Of a DNA stretch of 64,000 nt, positions 50,024 to 62,211 are shown piece by piece (position 1 is the first letter of the stretch; each line of letters starts with the position of its first letter). A program made the position numbers and the translations under genes. Below the pieces are notes generated by a model that had not been told where the DNA came from, did not search any database, and was given only the letters and a program-made list of their open reading frames with translations. The DNA comes from Antedon mediterranea (lineage: Eukaryota; Echinodermata; Crinoidea; Comatulida; Antedonidae), in NCBI RefSeq assembly GCF_964355755.1, contig NC_092679.1, positions 12,206,932 through 12,270,931 on the forward strand, given 5' to 3'.

Positions 50024-51024
50024 AGTAGTTAGCCCCTGTATTTTGTATATTGTTTTGCTGTTTGTTTAACTACGGCAATCTAATAACAGGATCCTGAGCT
50101 CCAGAGATCAAAATATTTATCTGTGGCTGCGACACGATCTGCTGTTGCGCGCCCCTTAATAGACGCCGCTGTACTCTCTCTCGGTATTTGTCGCAGCCAG
50201 ACATAAAAACTAACGAATGTTACATGATCCTATCTTGGCAAGGCGGGCTCAGAGTCCACTATTGTTGGATTTACTTGGTTTAACTGTAGGTCTATATGGA
50301 GTGAGTGCAAAATTCCTACTACCAAATAAATTATTATTGTAAACTGGGAAAGGAGTACCGTATGGTATAATCGCTATAACATTTTTATTCCAACACAGCA
50401 AAACCTATAGGCTATGAGTCATTTTATGAAACATTGTAGACCTTTGCCACGATGTGTAATCTCGTGTAAACAAGGAACGCTTTTTATCTTCCAATCAGAT
50501 AACGTATTATTGAATACGCTGTAATGTTGGGCAGAAATAGTGTGCCATCGACATGTGACCGATACGAAACGCGACCGATATTTACCTGTAACCTAGAGCT
50601 CACAGGTAGGTAAATATAGTACAGTAGTAGTAGTCAGTATTTTTGGCCAAGTTATCATTTCAGTTGCTTATTCTGGAGGGTCATAGTATGAATGAAATTA
50701 TAACTGGAATTTGTTAACTGTATACCTTGCGTGTTCCTGGCATAGAGGCACCTACTGTAGGTATAGGCCAAATCTGTGGCCGTTACTAATTAGTACTCCC
50801 AACATCTAATGAATTAGGTAGGTATACTGTACTATGCCCGTATAAATGATTAAAAACGTGCCTTGTCTAATTCGTGCCCAACTAAACTGGAACACCATCA
50901 ACAAGCGCGATGTGCATATTCAGTACCATGAAAAGTCATGAGCCAAGCTCTCTAGGCATACCGTACTTTCAATTAAACAAAATATTTTTTGTTATATAGT
51001 TTTGTAAACAAACAGTGGGCTTAA
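50024..51024. other. Upstream region of the SLU7-like gene
   Basis: No gene seen. The 50090-50250 part is richer in CpG (GCGACACGATCTGC, GCGCGCCCC, TCTCGGTATTTGTCGC) and could hold a promoter or an old element edge. The proposed start codon at 51025 follows AAACAGTGGGCTTAA. Confidence 0.4.
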
Positions 51025-54000
51025 ATGTCAAAGTCTCGTGATATTCATATACAGCCTTCGAGGGCAAATCAAAGTTCTGATGAGCAGTATGTCAAATCAT
51101 CTTCTGAGTACAAACGAGACGAATGGAGAAAAGTAAGAGAATTAGAAGAAGCGAGAAAAACCGGAAGTACTTCTGCTTTTGTGGATGAAGAGGGACAGTA
51201 TGCAAAACTTTTTATTTTTACGAATTAAATAATTTATCAAATGCAGTTGTGTACTAAAATTGGAATTGATAATTTCATAATAATTTCCTTTTCCATATTT
51301 CAATAAAGAACAATTAAAGTGCGTTCGATACTGTTTATTTACTATTACAAAGCTATTAAAATATTTTAAAAACTTGTTATTTTTCAGAGATATCAATTCA
51401 CATTTTCCACAGAATATACCAACAGTACCATGTTATGTTACCGGTGTGGATCGTTTGACCTTAAATCAAGTAAAGGGAGAGAAAAAGGATGTTCACAGTG
51501 GTATTGATCAATGGTACAAACAGGCTGTCTTGACGGTAAAAACAAAATACTGTCTGTACAATTTCATAAAATAGTTTACATTATTTATTTTACATTATTA
51601 TATTCAGTTCAAACTCTCCATGTCGTATTAGTACTGAGTATATATCAACCTCATGTTTTCAGTATATTCAATCAGTACAGTATTACAAAATAATGTACTG
51701 GTTTAATGTATTGAATACATGAGGTTGTTGTACCCGACATTACTTCTATTTCAATTAATTTATATTTCATATACACTCAACTCATCCTGTTAATCAGAAG
51801 TCAGCACTGTACAATTTATTATTCTTAAATTAGATTAAACACACGGTTATCTACTAGCTCAGCTACTATGGCCTCAGTGGCCCCACTTGTACCACCATTT
51901 CATTTTTAGGGGAACGACACATTCTGTTTCGGTCAACAAAACATACGTCTGGGGTGCCATGTGATGTTGGGCCAACACTATTCCTTCTCTGCATAGCATA
52001 TCCGAGAAATATCCAAAGCGAAATGTTTGCTGATGAAAGAATTATTTGTAGCGAGATCTTGTCCACAAACCATTATATTCTCCAGCAAGATCTGGACCTA
52101 CTAACGATAATGTTGTATGTTTTACAAGATATATGGCCTTCATACGTTTTAGGATAATTACCAATATTGAAATACTATCTTCCTGATGTATTTATTTACT
52201 ACTAAAACTTTCCTTCTGCCCACGCACCATCAAATATAGAACCAGTTATCAGCAATTGTATCCGTCTTTCATGAAGACTTGTAGTCGTTGTCTTGTATAC
52301 GTTTTTCACGCTGCTGCTCTAGCCCGCTACGTCACAAGAGATGACTCATTTATTAGATGAAACCAAACAGCAGTTATAGTACTAGACACTGACATTTTTG
52401 CGAAAAAGGATTCTCGACTATAATTTATAGGTACCAGCTGCTGGACCCAAAAAACGTCTGGGAAAAGAGTCTAACGGTTGAACGACAAATCCCAAAGCAT
52501 TTCTGGTATTTATGAGTCCCATGATATTATATGTCAGATAATTAATGAATTATTATCAAAACATTCCATGAAAGTTTGTTTGTAATATGGTTACTTCACA
52601 CTTGAAGTATCTAGGCGTGATGAAGTGACCCCCAGACTTGACCTTAGCAATAAATAAACTAGATTGAGTCTGTGTTTAATATCAAAGTTATTCACTTCTG
52701 TAACAAAATTCACATACAAAAAAGAGAAAAGAAACGTTTGATTATAACTCAAAAACCATTGTCTGGCAGACAATTTAAGTATTTTTTGCTTTAAATTACA
52801 TTTTTTCAGGTAAAATAACTATTATGTGACATACAGAATGAATATATATATATTTTTCAGAGGGACAATATATCTTAAAAACTGATACATCAATAAGCGA
52901 GCAGCGTTTTTTGTAAGAAATATTTCTTGTTTAATTGTACCCTTATTTATCTCAGTTCTCTTGTGACCTTTGTTCATTTGTTTTTGTACATTTTGGATAT
53001 ACTTCACTTAAACTATGTCTATAGGCTACTATCAAACTAATGACACAAAGTGTGATGTGCCCAAACATGGTAGTGGTATGCCAAATATGGTAGTGATATG
53101 ACATCATTATGTCCATATATGGCTACATCAAATTGTTTATATAGTGTAACTTCGTTTGAGTTGCAAAGAAATCACTGCACCCAGAAAAAAGTAATCATGT
53201 ATTGCCTTTTTTGTCGCAGTCCAATAAAGAACTGAAAGCTTCTCAACTTGAAGATGAAATGATAACAAGAAAGCAAACAAAAGAACAAGAAAAGGTTAAT
53301 ATTAAAATTAGAAAAACGTTTTGCATCTTTGTTTTGATGATAAAAGGTTTCCTTACTATCTGCTGTAATAAGCCTCATGACTTCAGATTTTCATTGACAC
53401 ATATATTTTGATTTGTTAAAAGACCGACATTGAAAATAGTGAAGATGAGGACAATTCGGGTGATGTGGCTGGTACAAACTTCGAAAGCAAAAGGTGCGTT
53501 CGAACTTTTAAATTAAGCAATGATAGGCCTAATAATTTATTGTTGGTACCCTTACTGAAAATTGTGCGTAATTATAGATGATTATTTATTTGATTGTAAT
53601 GTTAGAGTACAGTCAGTAATTACACAAATAATCAATGTTTATGAGTTTGATGGTGAGAACATTTCATTCGATGAAAGATTGACTTGTATTCTACTATTAG
53701 TACAGCAATTAGTAGTAAGTAAAAAATACACTCGTTTGGTCAAATAAAGACATAGACTAGACCTAGAGGTAAAATAACAACACACACTACAATTACCTTT
53801 TGATTAATTTCAGACGTGTCACGAAGAGAAAACTGCGTATTCGGGAAGATATACCAAAGTATTTGTGTAATCTCGACCCAAACTCCGCGTACTACGACCC
53901 GAAAACGAGATCATTGCCTGGAAATCCATTCAAAGACCCGAACTCGTTGTACTATGACCCGAAAGTGGGATCATTGCCTGGAAATCCACTCGAAGACACA

Positions 54001-54081
54001 AAATCGGCATACTACGACCTGAACACAAAAATATTGCCTGGAAATCCCTTCAAAGACACAGACAAGCATCCGAATGAGTAA
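51025..54081 (+). CDS. SLU7-like: Truncated SLU7-like splicing factor paralogue, five exons, predicted 244 aa
   Basis: Exons are 51025-51197, 51388-51535, 53220-53294, 53423-53493 and 53814-54081. All introns are GT/AG, phases agree, and the sum is 735 nt. SLU7 is a second-step pre-mRNA splicing factor of about 580 residues. Recognisable parts in order are [42 protein letters not shown], an acidic ENSEDED stretch, [17 protein letters not shown], and [18 protein letters not shown]. The order matches SLU7. The CCHC zinc knuckle and its flanks, expected after the second exon, are absent; I saw no matching exon in the 1.7 kb intron 2. The C-terminal half of SLU7 is also missing. Instead the tail is a triple repeat. 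The frame is intact, so it may be an expressed mini-paralogue or a young pseudogene. A full SLU7 gene presumably lies elsewhere. Confidence 0.75.
53009..53160. mobile_element. Short MITE related to CTCTGTCTAC elements, copy 3
   Basis: AACTATGTCTATAGGCTACT, ATCAAAC, ATGTGCCCA and TATGTCCATATATGG match the 9591 family; the right end is decayed. It lies in intron 2 of the SLU7-like gene, shortly before exon 3. Confidence 0.45.
53814..54081 (+). CDS. Last exon of the SLU7-like gene with three 20-residue repeats
   Basis: The exon starts after acceptor TTAATTTCAG and completes an arginine codon (phase 2). After the SLU7-like KLRIREDI and [12 protein letters not shown] come three in-frame 60-bp repeats. 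Each pairs a [10 protein letters not shown]-type half with a SLPGNP half, and a short tail KHPNE and TAA follow. SLU7 itself has a single [12 protein letters not shown] followed by a proline-containing stretch and a PDE-type segment, so this is an internal expansion of that segment. Confidence 0.72.
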
Positions 54082-54525
54082 AGCTATCGTTTTCTAGTAT
54101 TACAATTTAACTTTCTTTGAGATAGTTTTTCTTTTGAAAAAATGGATTACCCCGGATGCTGGTTCAAGCGGATATGCTAGCAAAATGACCAAGAGAGTGT
54201 TATAAAAATAATTCAAAAATTAAAGCACTACAGAAATAAGCCGCATGTATAATAAACAGTCTTCTCTATGCTTCGACATATAGAAGTCAACTGGTCGATA
54301 ACAACTATAAAAGCCTGTTTTTCATTGTAGGCGAATTTATTTGCATGAATAGTAATAAACATTAGTAGTAGTTCATGGGTATTAATCGGATCTATTTCCA
54401 AAAATACTATTTCCATGAATTATGAATTATTTATTCGTTAACATAGTCACCTCCAAAATATGCCTCTAAGTCAAAGCAATGGTGATTAAACCCGTCCAAA
54501 CCACTATACTCAATAATAAGTAAAA

Positions 54526-55940
54526 ACTAGATTTAATTCGTCACTATGACGAATTATAGGTTATATGCATTGATTTAAATAAAGATAATTGATTTTTAAA
54601 AGATATATTGATTGATTGATTTTCTCAGAATCTTTAATTATTTATAATATATGATAGGACCTTGCTAACGCGAACACCATAGCCGGTATCACAATCCGAT
54701 CAAAGATCCATATGCGTATAATGTCATAAACCACATTTGTTGTTACATAATAATAAAGACATAAGTTAATTTTTATCTAGATTTCATTATAAATCATGTG
54801 TATAATCTATACACTAAGAAATAAATTTGAACAAACAATACGGATAATAAAAAAAAAAAATCTTATTTCGTTTCCCAAGGTGAGACTCGATCTCGGTACC
54901 TTGAATGCCATAGGCACGAGCACAGACCACCGAGCCGTACACAACTGACTAAAAGTTGTAGAAAAATTCCTCCGTGTATTTACTATGCAGTAACCACTTT
55001 GATGCAAATAGATTATTACATAACGAAATGAATTATAATTTTTTACTATGATGACATCTTTAAAATGTATACAAATGATGCACTGTCAAACTACATACTT
55101 TTAACTTTAATATATGAATTTTTGAAGGAAGAAAGTTAATGTTAAGTTTGTTATTTTGGCCTAAGAAAATGTCATAATTTGTTTGATTGTCGAAATTATG
55201 TTTTTTTAATTTAATATGCAATTAATGATGACTTAATCAACTTTTGTTCTCTTAATTTGATAATAAATCATACATATGATACATACACTTCAAGAAAATG
55301 AAATAAAAAATAGGTGTTCCCCTGCATTCTGACGATATATATTAATTTTAAAATTTAGCATATTTTCACCATTTTGTTAAGTTATACGTGCGTAGCCAGT
55401 CACTTTTGACGTGCTCGTATAACGCAATTTCGAGTTGAAACCTGAATCAAATATGATGATATTATTAAAGAAAGATTGTAAAACAGAAATCGGGCAAAAA
55501 GAGTGCGCATTAACGTTTAACGCGCAGTGCGCGTGCAAAAATCTGCGCACTCATGGCAATTTTTTAAACGCTTAAAATTGCCTGAAACGTACTCTAATTT
55601 CATCGAAAATAAATTTTGACAATTTTGAACATTTTAAGCGCGCGTACGCAAGCGTTATATGCGCTACGCACGTAATTTAATTGCCATATGATGAAATATG
55701 ACCTGAAATTTATGAGTACCAAATTTTGTTTAATTGTGATTCATGCTTGTGAAGATATGATTACAAACGTGATTTCGTAAAATCGCGCGTAGACCGCGTA
55801 ATTTTTGATTACGCATCGTGAAAATATAACCACATCGATTCCTGGCCATGAGGAATATACTCTGAAAACTTGACTTAGCTAGATTAAACTGATGCCAAGA
55901 TAATGCACGGACAAAATAGTGCTAAGGAAAGAATAAATAA
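54526..55940 (+). repeat. Array unit A1 (1415 bp)
   Basis: First unit of the terminal array. It starts ACTAGATTTAATTCGTCAC with hairpin TAATTCGTCA-CTA-TGACGAATTA, and contains a - strand tRNA-like segment at about 54860-54945. CpG-rich inverted words follow (TACGCAAGCGTTATATGCGC, GCTACGCACG). It ends GCTAAGGAAAGAATAAATAA. It is the most diverged of the A units and begins 445 bases after the SLU7-like stop codon. Confidence 0.9.
54861..54945 (-). ncRNA. tRNA-like segment in A units (degenerate B box)
   Basis: The - strand GTACGGCTCGGTGGTCTGTG and GGTACCGAGATCGAGTCTCA, continuing CCTTGGGAA, are the counterpart of the B-unit segment, with a poorer B box. It recurs at about 56280-56360, 62551-62630 and from about 63970. 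Confidence 0.35.
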
Positions 55941-57354
55941 ACTAGATTTAATTCGTCACTATGACGAATTATAGGTTATAAGCATTGATTTAAATAAAGA
56001 TAATTGATTTTTAAAAGATATTTTGATTCATTGATTTTCTCAGATTCTTTAATTATTTATAATATATGATAGGACCTTGCTAACGCGAATACAATAGCCA
56101 GTATCACAATCCGATCAAAGATCCCTCTGCGTATAATGTCATAAACCACATTTGCTGTTACATAATAATAAAGACATAAGTTATTTTTTATCTAGATTTC
56201 ATTATAAATCATGTGTATAATATATACACTAAGAAATAAATTTGAACAAACAATACGGATAATAAAAAAAAAATCTTATTTCGTTTCCCAAGGTGAGACT
56301 CGATCTCGGTACCTTGAGTGCCATAGACACGAGCACACACCACCGAGCCATACACAACTGACTAAAAATTGTAGAAAAATTCCTCCGTGTATTTACTATG
56401 CAGTAACCACTTTGGTGCAGATAGATTATTACATACCGCAATGAATTATAATTTTTTACTATGATGACATCTCTAAAAATGTACAAAAAGGATGCACTGT
56501 CAAACTATATACTTTTAACTTTAATATATGAACTTTTGAAGGAAGAAAGTTAATGTTAAGTTTGTTATTTTGGCCTAAGAAAATGTCATAATTTGTTTGA
56601 TTGTCGAAATGAATTTTTTTTAATTTAATATGCAATTAATTATGGCTTAATCAACTTTTGTTCCCTTAGTTTAATAATAAATCATACATAAGATACATAC
56701 ACTTCAAGAAAATGAAATAAAAAATATGTGTTCCCAAGCATTCTGACGATCTATATTAATTTTAAAATTTAGCATATTTTCACCATTTTGTTAACTTACA
56801 CGTGCGTAGCCTGTCACTTTTGACGTGCTCGTATAAGGCAATTACGCGTTGAAAAGTGAATAAAATATGATGATATTATTAAAGAAAGGTTGTACAACCG
56901 AAATCGGACAAAAAGAGTGCGCATTAATGTATAACGCGCAGTGCGCGTGCAAAAATCTGCGCACTCATGGCAATTTTTTAAACGCTTAAAATTGCCTGAA
57001 ACGTACTCTAATTTCATCGAAAATAAATTTTGACAATTTTGAACATTTTAAGCACGCGTACGCAAGCGTTATATGCGCTACGCACGTAATTGTATTGCCA
57101 TATGATGAAATATGACCTGAAATTTATGAGTACCAAATTTTGTTTAATTGAGAGTCATGCTTGTGAAGATGTGATTACAAACGTGATTTCGTAAAATCGC
57201 GCGTAGACCGCGTAATTTTTGATTACGCATCGTGAAAATATAACCACATCGATTCCTGGCCATAAGGAATATACTCTGAAAAATTGACTTAGATAGATGA
57301 AACTGATATCAAGATAATTCACGGACAAAATAGTGCTAAGGAAAGAATAAATAA
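55941..57354 (+). repeat. Array unit A2 (1414 bp)
   Basis: Head-to-tail with A1 and close to A3, differing at scattered single bases. It has the same start hairpin, tRNA-like segment (about 56280-56360) and 3' end. No hairpin precedes its terminal ACTAG. Confidence 0.92.
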
Positions 57355-58973
57355 ACTAGAACTTAAACTCGTCACTTGAGGACGAGTTTGGTTATCCGCC
57401 AGCAACAAAGCGTATCTTGCGTATTCAAGTACTTCCAAGTTATGACTTTTCCAAAAAAAGTAGGCTATTCAAAATTAAAACTGCCCTCTCAGTGTAATAA
57501 CCAACTAAACCCTTTTAATTAATTGTTTTCCCGTGACGGGACTCGAACCCGGTACCTCTGATACCAAAGTCGGTTGCATTACACATCGAGCCATATGACC
57601 ACCTGCTGACGAAAATCCGAAGAAAGAGTCCTCGTTCATTCGGTATGTCGTGAACCCCCTCGATGCAAGTTGATTATTACATATCAAACTTAAATCATAA
57701 ATTTTACTATGATGAAATCTTCAAAAATTTTAAACGCTGATATTTTATGAAAGTACATACTTTCAAGTTTTATATATTAACATGTAAAGAAAAAAGATAA
57801 ATGTTATGTTTATTGTTTTGCTCTTTGAATAAGTTTATGTTTGTTTGATGATAAATATTTCAAAAATTATATTTAATATGCAAATAATGTAGCCATCAAA
57901 CACGTTTTAGCATTCAACACTATAATAAATCAGACCTATGATTCATACACTGCAAGAAATTAAAATAAAAAATGGGGGTAACCTTGCATTCTGATGAACT
58001 GTGTCATTTTTAAAAGTAGACATATTTTGGAACATTTTCACAATTTGTTGACGTTTTCGTGCGCAACCTGTCATGTTTAACGTGCTCGTAGAACGCCATT
58101 TCAAGTTGAAAAGTGAATAAAATAACGTAAAATTGTTAACAGAAGATTTAAAAACACAAATCGTGTAAAAGAAATGCTCATACCTGTTCCCTGCGCCGTG
58201 CGCGCGTAAAAATGTGCGCACCAGTGGCAATTTTTTAAACGCTTAAAATGACCTGAATCGTGCTCTAATTTAATCAGAAATTGATTTGAAGCATTTTAAA
58301 ATTTCAAACGCCATTTACGCGCGCACTTTCTAATGTTACAAATTGCGATAGCGTTAAAAAAGTTAACTATTGATGTGAAGCAAACGTGGCTGAAAATGAC
58401 GTTAAAAAATATTCATTTGTTTCGAAGTTATAACCAATTTAAGATTTTCAGAAAATCACGCGTAACTTACGCTACGCGGCTCTGACATCGTCAAAAAGCT
58501 TGGCTGGACAACTTCAGTAAAATGTCTATATGTTGAACAAGTTACAAAATGTTATGTTAACGCGTTACAGAGAAACAGCGTGCACAAATTAGGAGCATTT
58601 TAAAATTTCAAACGCAGTTTACGCGCAGACTTTCTAGTGTTCAAAAATTTGCTGAAGAGCGAAAAAGTTAGCCATTGATGTGAAGAAAACGTGGCTGAAA
58701 ATTTCGTTAAAAAATATTTATCGGTTTCGAAGTTATGACCGATTTAAGATTTTCAGAAAATCGCGCGTAACTTACGCTACGCGGATCTGACATTGTCAAA
58801 AAGCTTCGCAGTACATCTTCAGTTAATTGTCTATATGTTGACCAAGTTACAAAATGTTATGTTAACACGTTCAAGAGAAAACGCGTACACAAAATCGGAG
58901 AAAGAAAGAAGAATAATAAAAAAAAAAAGTAACACTACAATAACAAAGGTTATCCGCTTGAGGCGGATAACCA
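57355..58973 (+). repeat. Array unit B1 (1619 bp)
   Basis: It starts ACTAGAACTTAAACTCGTCA with hairpin AAACTCGTC-ACTTGAG-GACGAGTTT, then GGTTATCCGCC. It ends with hairpin GGTTATCCGC-TTGA-GGCGGATAACC, AA and CTAG, the layout of a Helitron 3' terminus. A - strand tRNA-like segment with a perfect B box (GGGTTCGAGTCCCG) lies at 57531-57605. The second half holds a 304-bp internal duplication starting at 58291 and 58595. Blocks shared with A (TTTTTTAAACGCTTAAAAT, TGCGCAC) show A and B are relatives. Confidence 0.93.
57531..57605 (-). ncRNA. tRNA-like Pol III promoter segment in B units
   Basis: On the - strand CATATGGCTCGATGTGTAAT resembles a D-arm/A box and GGTACCGGGTTCGAGTCCCG a T-arm/B box, spaced as in a tRNA, followed by TCACGGGAAAA. 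The acceptor stem does not pair and the anticodon arm is weak. It recurs at 59150-59224 and 60769-60843. It could drive polymerase III transcription leftward across the unit boundary; expression is not known. Confidence 0.45.
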
Positions 58974-60592
58974 ACTAGAACTTAAACTCGTCACTTGAGG
59001 ACGAGTTTGGTTATCCGCCAGCAACAAAGCGTATCTTGCGTATTCAAGTACTTCCAAGTTATGACTTTTCCAAAAAAAGTAGGCTATTCAAAATTAAAAC
59101 TGCCCTCTCAGTGTAATAACCAACTAAACCCTTTTAATTAATTGTTTTCCCGTGACGGAACTCGAACCCGGTACCTCTGATACCAAAGTCGGTTGCATTA
59201 CACATCGAGCCATATGACCACCTGCTGACGAAAATCCGAAGAAAGAGTCCTCGTTCATTCGGTATGTCGTGAACCCCCTCGATGCAAGTTGATTATTACA
59301 TATCAAACTTAAATCATAAATTTTACTATGATGAAATCTTCAAAAATTTTAAACGCTGATATTTTATGAAAGTACATACTTTCAAGTTTTATATATTAAC
59401 ATGTAAAGAAAAAAGATAAATGTTATGTTTATTGTTTTGCTCTTTGAATAAGTTTATGTTTGTTTGATGATAAATATTTCAAAAATTATATTTAATATGC
59501 AAATAATGTAGCCATCAAACACGTTTTAGCATTCAACACTATAATAAATCAGACCTATGATTCATACACTGCAAGAAATTAAAATAAAAAATGGGGGTAA
59601 CCTTGCATTCTGATGAACTGTGTCATTTTTAAAAGTAGACATATTTTAGAACATTTTCACAATTTGTTGACGTTTTCGTGCGCAACCTGTCATGTTTAAC
59701 GTGCTCGTAGAACGCCATTTCAAGTTGAAAAGTGAATAAAATAACGTAAAATTGTTAACAGAAGATTTAAAAACACAAATCGTGTAAAAGAAATGCTCAT
59801 ACCTGTTCCCTGCGCCGTGCGCGCGTAAAAATGTGCGCACCAGTGGCAATTTTTTAAACGCTTAAAATGACCTGAATCGTGCTCTAATTTAATCAGAAAT
59901 TGATTTGAAGCATTTTAAAATTTCAAACGCCATTTACGCGCGCACTTTCTAATGTTACAAATTGCGATAGCGTTAAAAAAGTTAACTATTGATGTGAAGC
60001 AAACGTGGCTGAAAATGACGTTAAAAAATATTCATTTGTTTCGAAGTTATAACCAATTTAAGATTTTCAGAAAATCACGCGTAACTTACGCTACGCGGCT
60101 CTGACATCGTCAAAAAGCTTGGCTGGACAACTTCAGTAAAATGTCTATATGTTGAACAAGTTACAAAATGTTATGTTAACGCGTTACAGAGAAACAGCGT
60201 GCACAAATTAGGAGCATTTTAAAATTTCAAACGCAGTTTACGCGCAGACTTTCTAGTGTTCAAAAATTTGCTGAAGAGCGAAAAAGTTAGCCATTGATGT
60301 GAAGAAAACGTGGCTGAAAATTTCGTTAAAAAATATTTATCGGTTTCGAAGTTATGACCGATTTAAGATTTTCAGAAAATCGCGCGTAACTTACGCTACG
60401 CGGATCTGACATTGTCAAAAAGCTTCGCAGTACATCTTCAGTTAATTGTCTATATGTTGACCAAGTTACAAAATGTTATGTTAACACGTTCAAGAGAAAA
60501 CGCGTACACAAAATCGGAGAAAGAAAGAAGAATAATAAAAAAAAAAAGTAACACTACAATAACAAAGGTTATCCGCTTGAGGCGGATAACCA
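58974..60592 (+). repeat. Array unit B2 (1619 bp)
   Basis: Exactly the length of B1 and B3. The only differences I noticed are GACGGAACTC for GACGGGACTC at about 59157 and TTTTAGAAC for TTTTGGAAC at about 59648. Confidence 0.93.
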
Positions 60593-62211
60593 ACTAGAAC
60601 TTAAACTCGTCACTTGAGGACGAGTTTGGTTATCCGCCAGCAACAAAGCGTATCTTGCGTATTCAAGTACTTCCAAGTTATGACTTTTCCAAAAAAAGTA
60701 GGCTATTCAAAATTAAAACTGCCCTCTCAGTGTAATAACCAACTAAACCCTTTTAATTAATTGTTTTCCCGTGACGGGACTCGAACCCGGTACCTCTGAT
60801 ACCAAAGTCGGTTGCATTACACATCGAGCCATATGACCACCTGCTGACGAAAATCCGAAGAAAGAGTCCTCGTTCATTCGGTATGTCGTGAACCCCCTCG
60901 ATGCAAGTTGATTATTACATATCAAACTTAAATCATAAATTTTACTATGATGAAATCTTCAAAAATTTTAAACGCTGATATTTTATGAAAGTACATACTT
61001 TCAAGTTTTATATATTAACATGTAAAGAAAAAAGATAAATGTTATGTTTATTGTTTTGCTCTTTGAATAAGTTTATGTTTGTTTGATGATAAATATTTCA
61101 AAAATTATATTTAATATGCAAATAATGTAGCCATCAAACACGTTTTAGCATTCAACACTATAATAAATCAGACCTATGATTCATACACTGCAAGAAATTA
61201 AAATAAAAAATGGGGGTAACCTTGCATTCTGATGAACTGTGTCATTTTTAAAAGTAGACATATTTTGGAACATTTTCACAATTTGTTGACGTTTTCGTGC
61301 GCAACCTGTCATGTTTAACGTGCTCGTAGAACGCCATTTCAAGTTGAAAAGTGAATAAAATAACGTAAAATTGTTAACAGAAGATTTAAAAACACAAATC
61401 GTGTAAAAGAAATGCTCATACCTGTTCCCTGCGCCGTGCGCGCGTAAAAATGTGCGCACCAGTGGCAATTTTTTAAACGCTTAAAATGACCTGAATCGTG
61501 CTCTAATTTAATCAGAAATTGATTTGAAGCATTTTAAAATTTCAAACGCCATTTACGCGCGCACTTTCTAATGTTACAAATTGCGATAGCGTTAAAAAAG
61601 TTAACTATTGATGTGAAGCAAACGTGGCTGAAAATGACGTTAAAAAATATTCATTTGTTTCGAAGTTATAACCAATTTAAGATTTTCAGAAAATCACGCG
61701 TAACTTACGCTACGCGGCTCTGACATCGTCAAAAAGCTTGGCTGGACAACTTCAGTAAAATGTCTATATGTTGAACAAGTTACAAAATGTTATGTTAACG
61801 CGTTACAGAGAAACAGCGTGCACAAATTAGGAGCATTTTAAAATTTCAAACGCAGTTTACGCGCAGACTTTCTAGTGTTCAAAAATTTGCTGAAGAGCGA
61901 AAAAGTTAGCCATTGATGTGAAGAAAACGTGGCTGAAAATTTCGTTAAAAAATATTTATCGGTTTCGAAGTTATGACCGATTTAAGATTTTCAGAAAATC
62001 GCGCGTAACTTACGCTACGCGGATCTGACATTGTCAAAAAGCTTCGCAGTACATCTTCAGTTAATTGTCTATATGTTGACCAAGTTACAAAATGTTATGT
62101 TAACACGTTCAAGAGAAAACGCGTACACAAAATCGGAGAAAGAAAGAAGAATAATAAAAAAAAAAAGTAACACTACAATAACAAAGGTTATCCGCTTGAG
62201 GCGGATAACCA
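60593..62211 (+). repeat. Array unit B3 (1619 bp)
   Basis: Appears identical to B1 by eye over its full length. It is followed directly by unit A3 at a shared ACTAG. Confidence 0.93.

Noticed and set aside
51954-52157. 67-codon frame in intron 2 of the SLU7-like gene
   Set aside because: It has no zinc-knuckle cysteines, no recognised domain, and cannot be joined in phase with convincing splice sites.
57505-58230. 60- and 95-codon frames repeated in each B unit, and 85- and 67-codon frames in A units
   Set aside because: They overlap the tRNA-like segment, B2 loses one by a single change, and no domain or codon constraint is visible. Repetition reflects the array, not a gene family.
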